DNA of 6,023 nt, from the NCBI GenBank assembly GCA_030642525.1, contig DAOWNO010000147.1, positions 1-6,023 of the forward strand, given 5' to 3'. Each line of letters starts with the position of its first letter. Positions within the stretch are counted from its first letter, which is position 1. The notes under the pieces were generated by a model, which worked only from the letters and a program-made list of their open reading frames with translations, was not told the DNA's origin and ran no database searches. Of this stretch, positions 4,640-6,023 are shown piece after piece. The DNA comes from Candidatus Aegiribacteria sp. (lineage in GTDB: Bacteria; Fermentibacterota; Fermentibacteria; Fermentibacterales; JCC-6). Position numbers and translations under genes: made by a program.

Positions 4640-6023
4640 CGGTTCCCTCCAGCTCGTCCGGGGTTAAAAGGACGTCTCTTGCCTTGCTGCCCTGAAACGG
4701 ACCCACAACACCCGCCTGCTCCAGCATATCGATCAAACTGGCTGCACGGGAGTATCCAACTCTCAGCCTTCTCTGAATAATGGACACTGAACCCTGCTGA
4801 GTGTGAACAACAACCTGTTTCGCTTTTTCAAAAAGCGGGTCATCAATCTTTATCACACATGGATCCATAAGGTTCCCGCCAACATCATCAGGGAATTCAA
4901 ATTCAAATGGAATTTCTGGCTGATCTCTTAAATGCTCAACGATTGTTCTGATTTCTTCAGTCGTGATAAACGAACCATGAATTCTAACCGGTTCAGGTGT
5001 TGCTGTCGGAAGGAACAGCATATCACCCTTGCCAAGAAGCTTTTCCGCACCATTCATATCCAGGATTGTTCGTGAATCGGTTTTCGATTGGACGTTGAAT
5101 GCGATCCTTGACGGGAAATTCGCCTTTATCACGCCTGTAATAACATCAACTGAAGGTCGCTGTGTTGCAAGGACCATATGAATACCTACAGCTCTGGCCA
5201 TATGAGCAAGCCTCGCAATGGCTGGTTCAACTTCCCTTGATACGGTGAACATAAGATCGGCCAGCTCATCTATGAATACAACAATATATGGAATGCGTTC
5301 GTCTTCAGACTCATTTGTAATTCTTGTGTTAAACTCAGAAATGGATCGCACTCCAATTCTGGAGAGTCTTTTGTATCGGGTTTCCATCTCCGAAACGAGT
5401 GCGTCCAGCAGTAATGTTGCTTTGTCTGTTTCAAGAACTATGGGCGCCCACAGATGCGGGATCCCTTCGTAGATTGAAAGCTCCAGCATTTTCGGGTCAA
5501 TCATCGCAAGTCTGACTTCCGCCGGAGTTCTGGTAAGAAGAAGAGATACTATTATAGAGTGCATGCAGATACTTTTTCCAGAACCTGTTGCTCCCGCTAT
5601 CAGAAGATGGGGCATGGTGGTTATATCTGCAACGAATGGTTCTCCTTCGATCCTTTTCCCGAGCGCAATCGGCAAATGCTGATTAGAAATCGAATCAATT
5701 ATCTCTCTCAAGTACACAGTTTCCGGGAAAGGATTTGGAACTTCAATTCCCACAGCTCCTTTCCCCGGTATGGGGGCAAGGATGCGAATTCTGCGTGCTT
5801 TCAGAGCCAGAGCAAGATCATCAGAAAGAGATACGAATCTATTTACTTTAATTCCGGGGCCGGGAGTGACTTCAAATCTGGTAATTACAGGACCGGGATA
5901 ACTGTTCTCAATACGGCATTCGATCCCGAAATCATCAAGTTTCTCAACAAGGAGTTCACCCTGTTCCTTCATCATCTGAGGTGAGGTTCTCTTCCTTAAA
6001 CGTTCATCAGGAAGGTCAAGACA
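4623..6023 (-). CDS. ftsK: DNA translocase FtsK/SpoIIIE family, 5' end outside the window
   Basis: FtsK pumps double-stranded DNA at the division septum and, in many bacteria, activates XerCD recombination to resolve chromosome dimers. The frame is open to the right edge (466 residues visible). Although an ATG pair lies at 5975, the codons upstream (CLDLPDERLRK) match the 'LP.ldLL' linker before the motor, so the real start is outside. Numbering from the first visible codon: the alpha subdomain spans about 24-96 (PGPVITRFEVTPGPG, then LAPIPGKGAVGIEVPN); the beta motor has Walker A GATGSGKS at 144-151 and Walker B VVFIDELAD at 248-256, with ATQRPSVDVITG after it. The C-terminal winged-helix gamma domain (404-442: SVSIIQRRLRVGYSRAASLI then QAGVVGP) reads DNA-orienting sequences (KOPS) and contacts XerD. 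All key motor residues are intact. The membrane segments of full FtsK, usually in a total of about 700-900 residues, are not visible. The stop overlaps the next gene's start region. Confidence 0.97.
   Translation of the reverse strand, partial: CLDLPDERLRKRTSPQMMKEQGELLVEKLDDFGIECRIENSYPGPVITRFEVTPGPGIKVNRFVSLSDDLALALKARRIRILAPIPGKGAVGIEVPNPFPETVYLREIIDSISNQHLPIALGKRIEGEPFVADITTMPHLLIAGATGSGKSICMHSIIVSLLLTRTPAEVRLAMIDPKMLELSIYEGIPHLWAPIVLETDKATLLLDALVSEMETRYKRLSRIGVRSISEFNTRITNESEDERIPYIVVFIDELADLMFTVSREVEPAIARLAHMARAVGIHMVLATQRPSVDVITGVIKANFPSRIAFNVQSKTDSRTILDMNGAEKLLGKGDMLFLPTATPEPVRIHGSFITTEEIRTIVEHLRDQPEIPFEFEFPDDVGGNLMDPCVIKIDDPLFEKAKQVVVHTQQGSVSIIQRRLRVGYSRAASLIDMLEQAGVVGPFQGSKARDVLLTPDELEGTGGSDE
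4645..4650 (-). promoter_or_regulatory. Ribosome-binding site for the GTG start of the LytR_C-like lipoprotein
   Basis: Minus-strand GGAGGG ends 5 bases before GTG at 4639 and 14 bases before the alternative ATG at 4630, so spacing favours the GTG. It lies within the ftsK coding end. Confidence 0.5.

Noticed and set aside
5970..5975. ATG pair as the start of ftsK
   Set aside because: The frame stays open upstream to the window edge, and the upstream residues fit the linker before the FtsK motor. A start here would also remove all membrane segments.
5559..5984. 141-codon plus-strand open frame opposite ftsK
   Set aside because: It lies wholly antisense to the well-supported FtsK alpha and motor domains, and its Cys/His/Arg-rich translation has no recognisable domain.

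Overview
The window reads as a tightly packed chromosomal stretch from a diderm (Gram-negative-type) bacterium. Every gene I can support lies on the minus strand, so gene order runs from high to low coordinates. LolA-family and BamD-like proteins and several lipoprotein signal peptides point to an outer membrane. GC content is roughly mid-40s to 50 percent by eye. The divergent, Asp/Ser/Glu-rich proteins and the many unrecognised lipoproteins fit an uncultured FCB-type or related candidate phylum (Fermentibacterota-like is my low-confidence guess). Nothing in the sequence fixes the taxon, and I see no mobile element, CRISPR array, tRNA or rRNA.

Right-hand unit (6023 to 2097). It starts with the C-terminal two thirds of an FtsK/SpoIIIE DNA translocase that runs off the right edge. 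Overlapping its end is a small putative lipoprotein with a helical-repeat segment and a LytR_C-like C-terminal domain. A LolA-family lipoprotein carrier follows, then RimO, the ribosomal protein S12 methylthiotransferase, which starts at a TTG codon 2 bases after the lolA stop. The unit ends at a 9-bp inverted repeat that includes the rimO stop codon and may be a terminator. ftsK next to lolA is also the order in E. coli; here an extra lipoprotein gene sits between them.

Intergenic region (1965-2096). These 132 bases hold most of the inverted repeat and the ribosome-binding site of the next gene. I found no convincing promoter, though one must lie here if the left unit is transcribed independently.

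Left-hand unit (1964 to 1). It holds a small secreted protein with a C-terminal membrane segment and a possible CsgG/LpoB/FlgO-like core, then a larger helical-repeat lipoprotein. Directly abutting that (TGAATG) is the start of a second helical-repeat lipoprotein of BamD/YfiO type, cut by the left edge.

Taken together, five of the seven genes are predicted to act in or beyond the inner membrane: two to three lipoproteins with TPR-like repeats, one tail-anchored secreted protein and one LolA. FtsK (chromosome segregation and division) and RimO (ribosome modification) are the housekeeping members. The least understood parts are the LytR_C-like lipoprotein between ftsK and lolA, and the left-hand cluster of a tail-anchored protein with two repeat lipoproteins.
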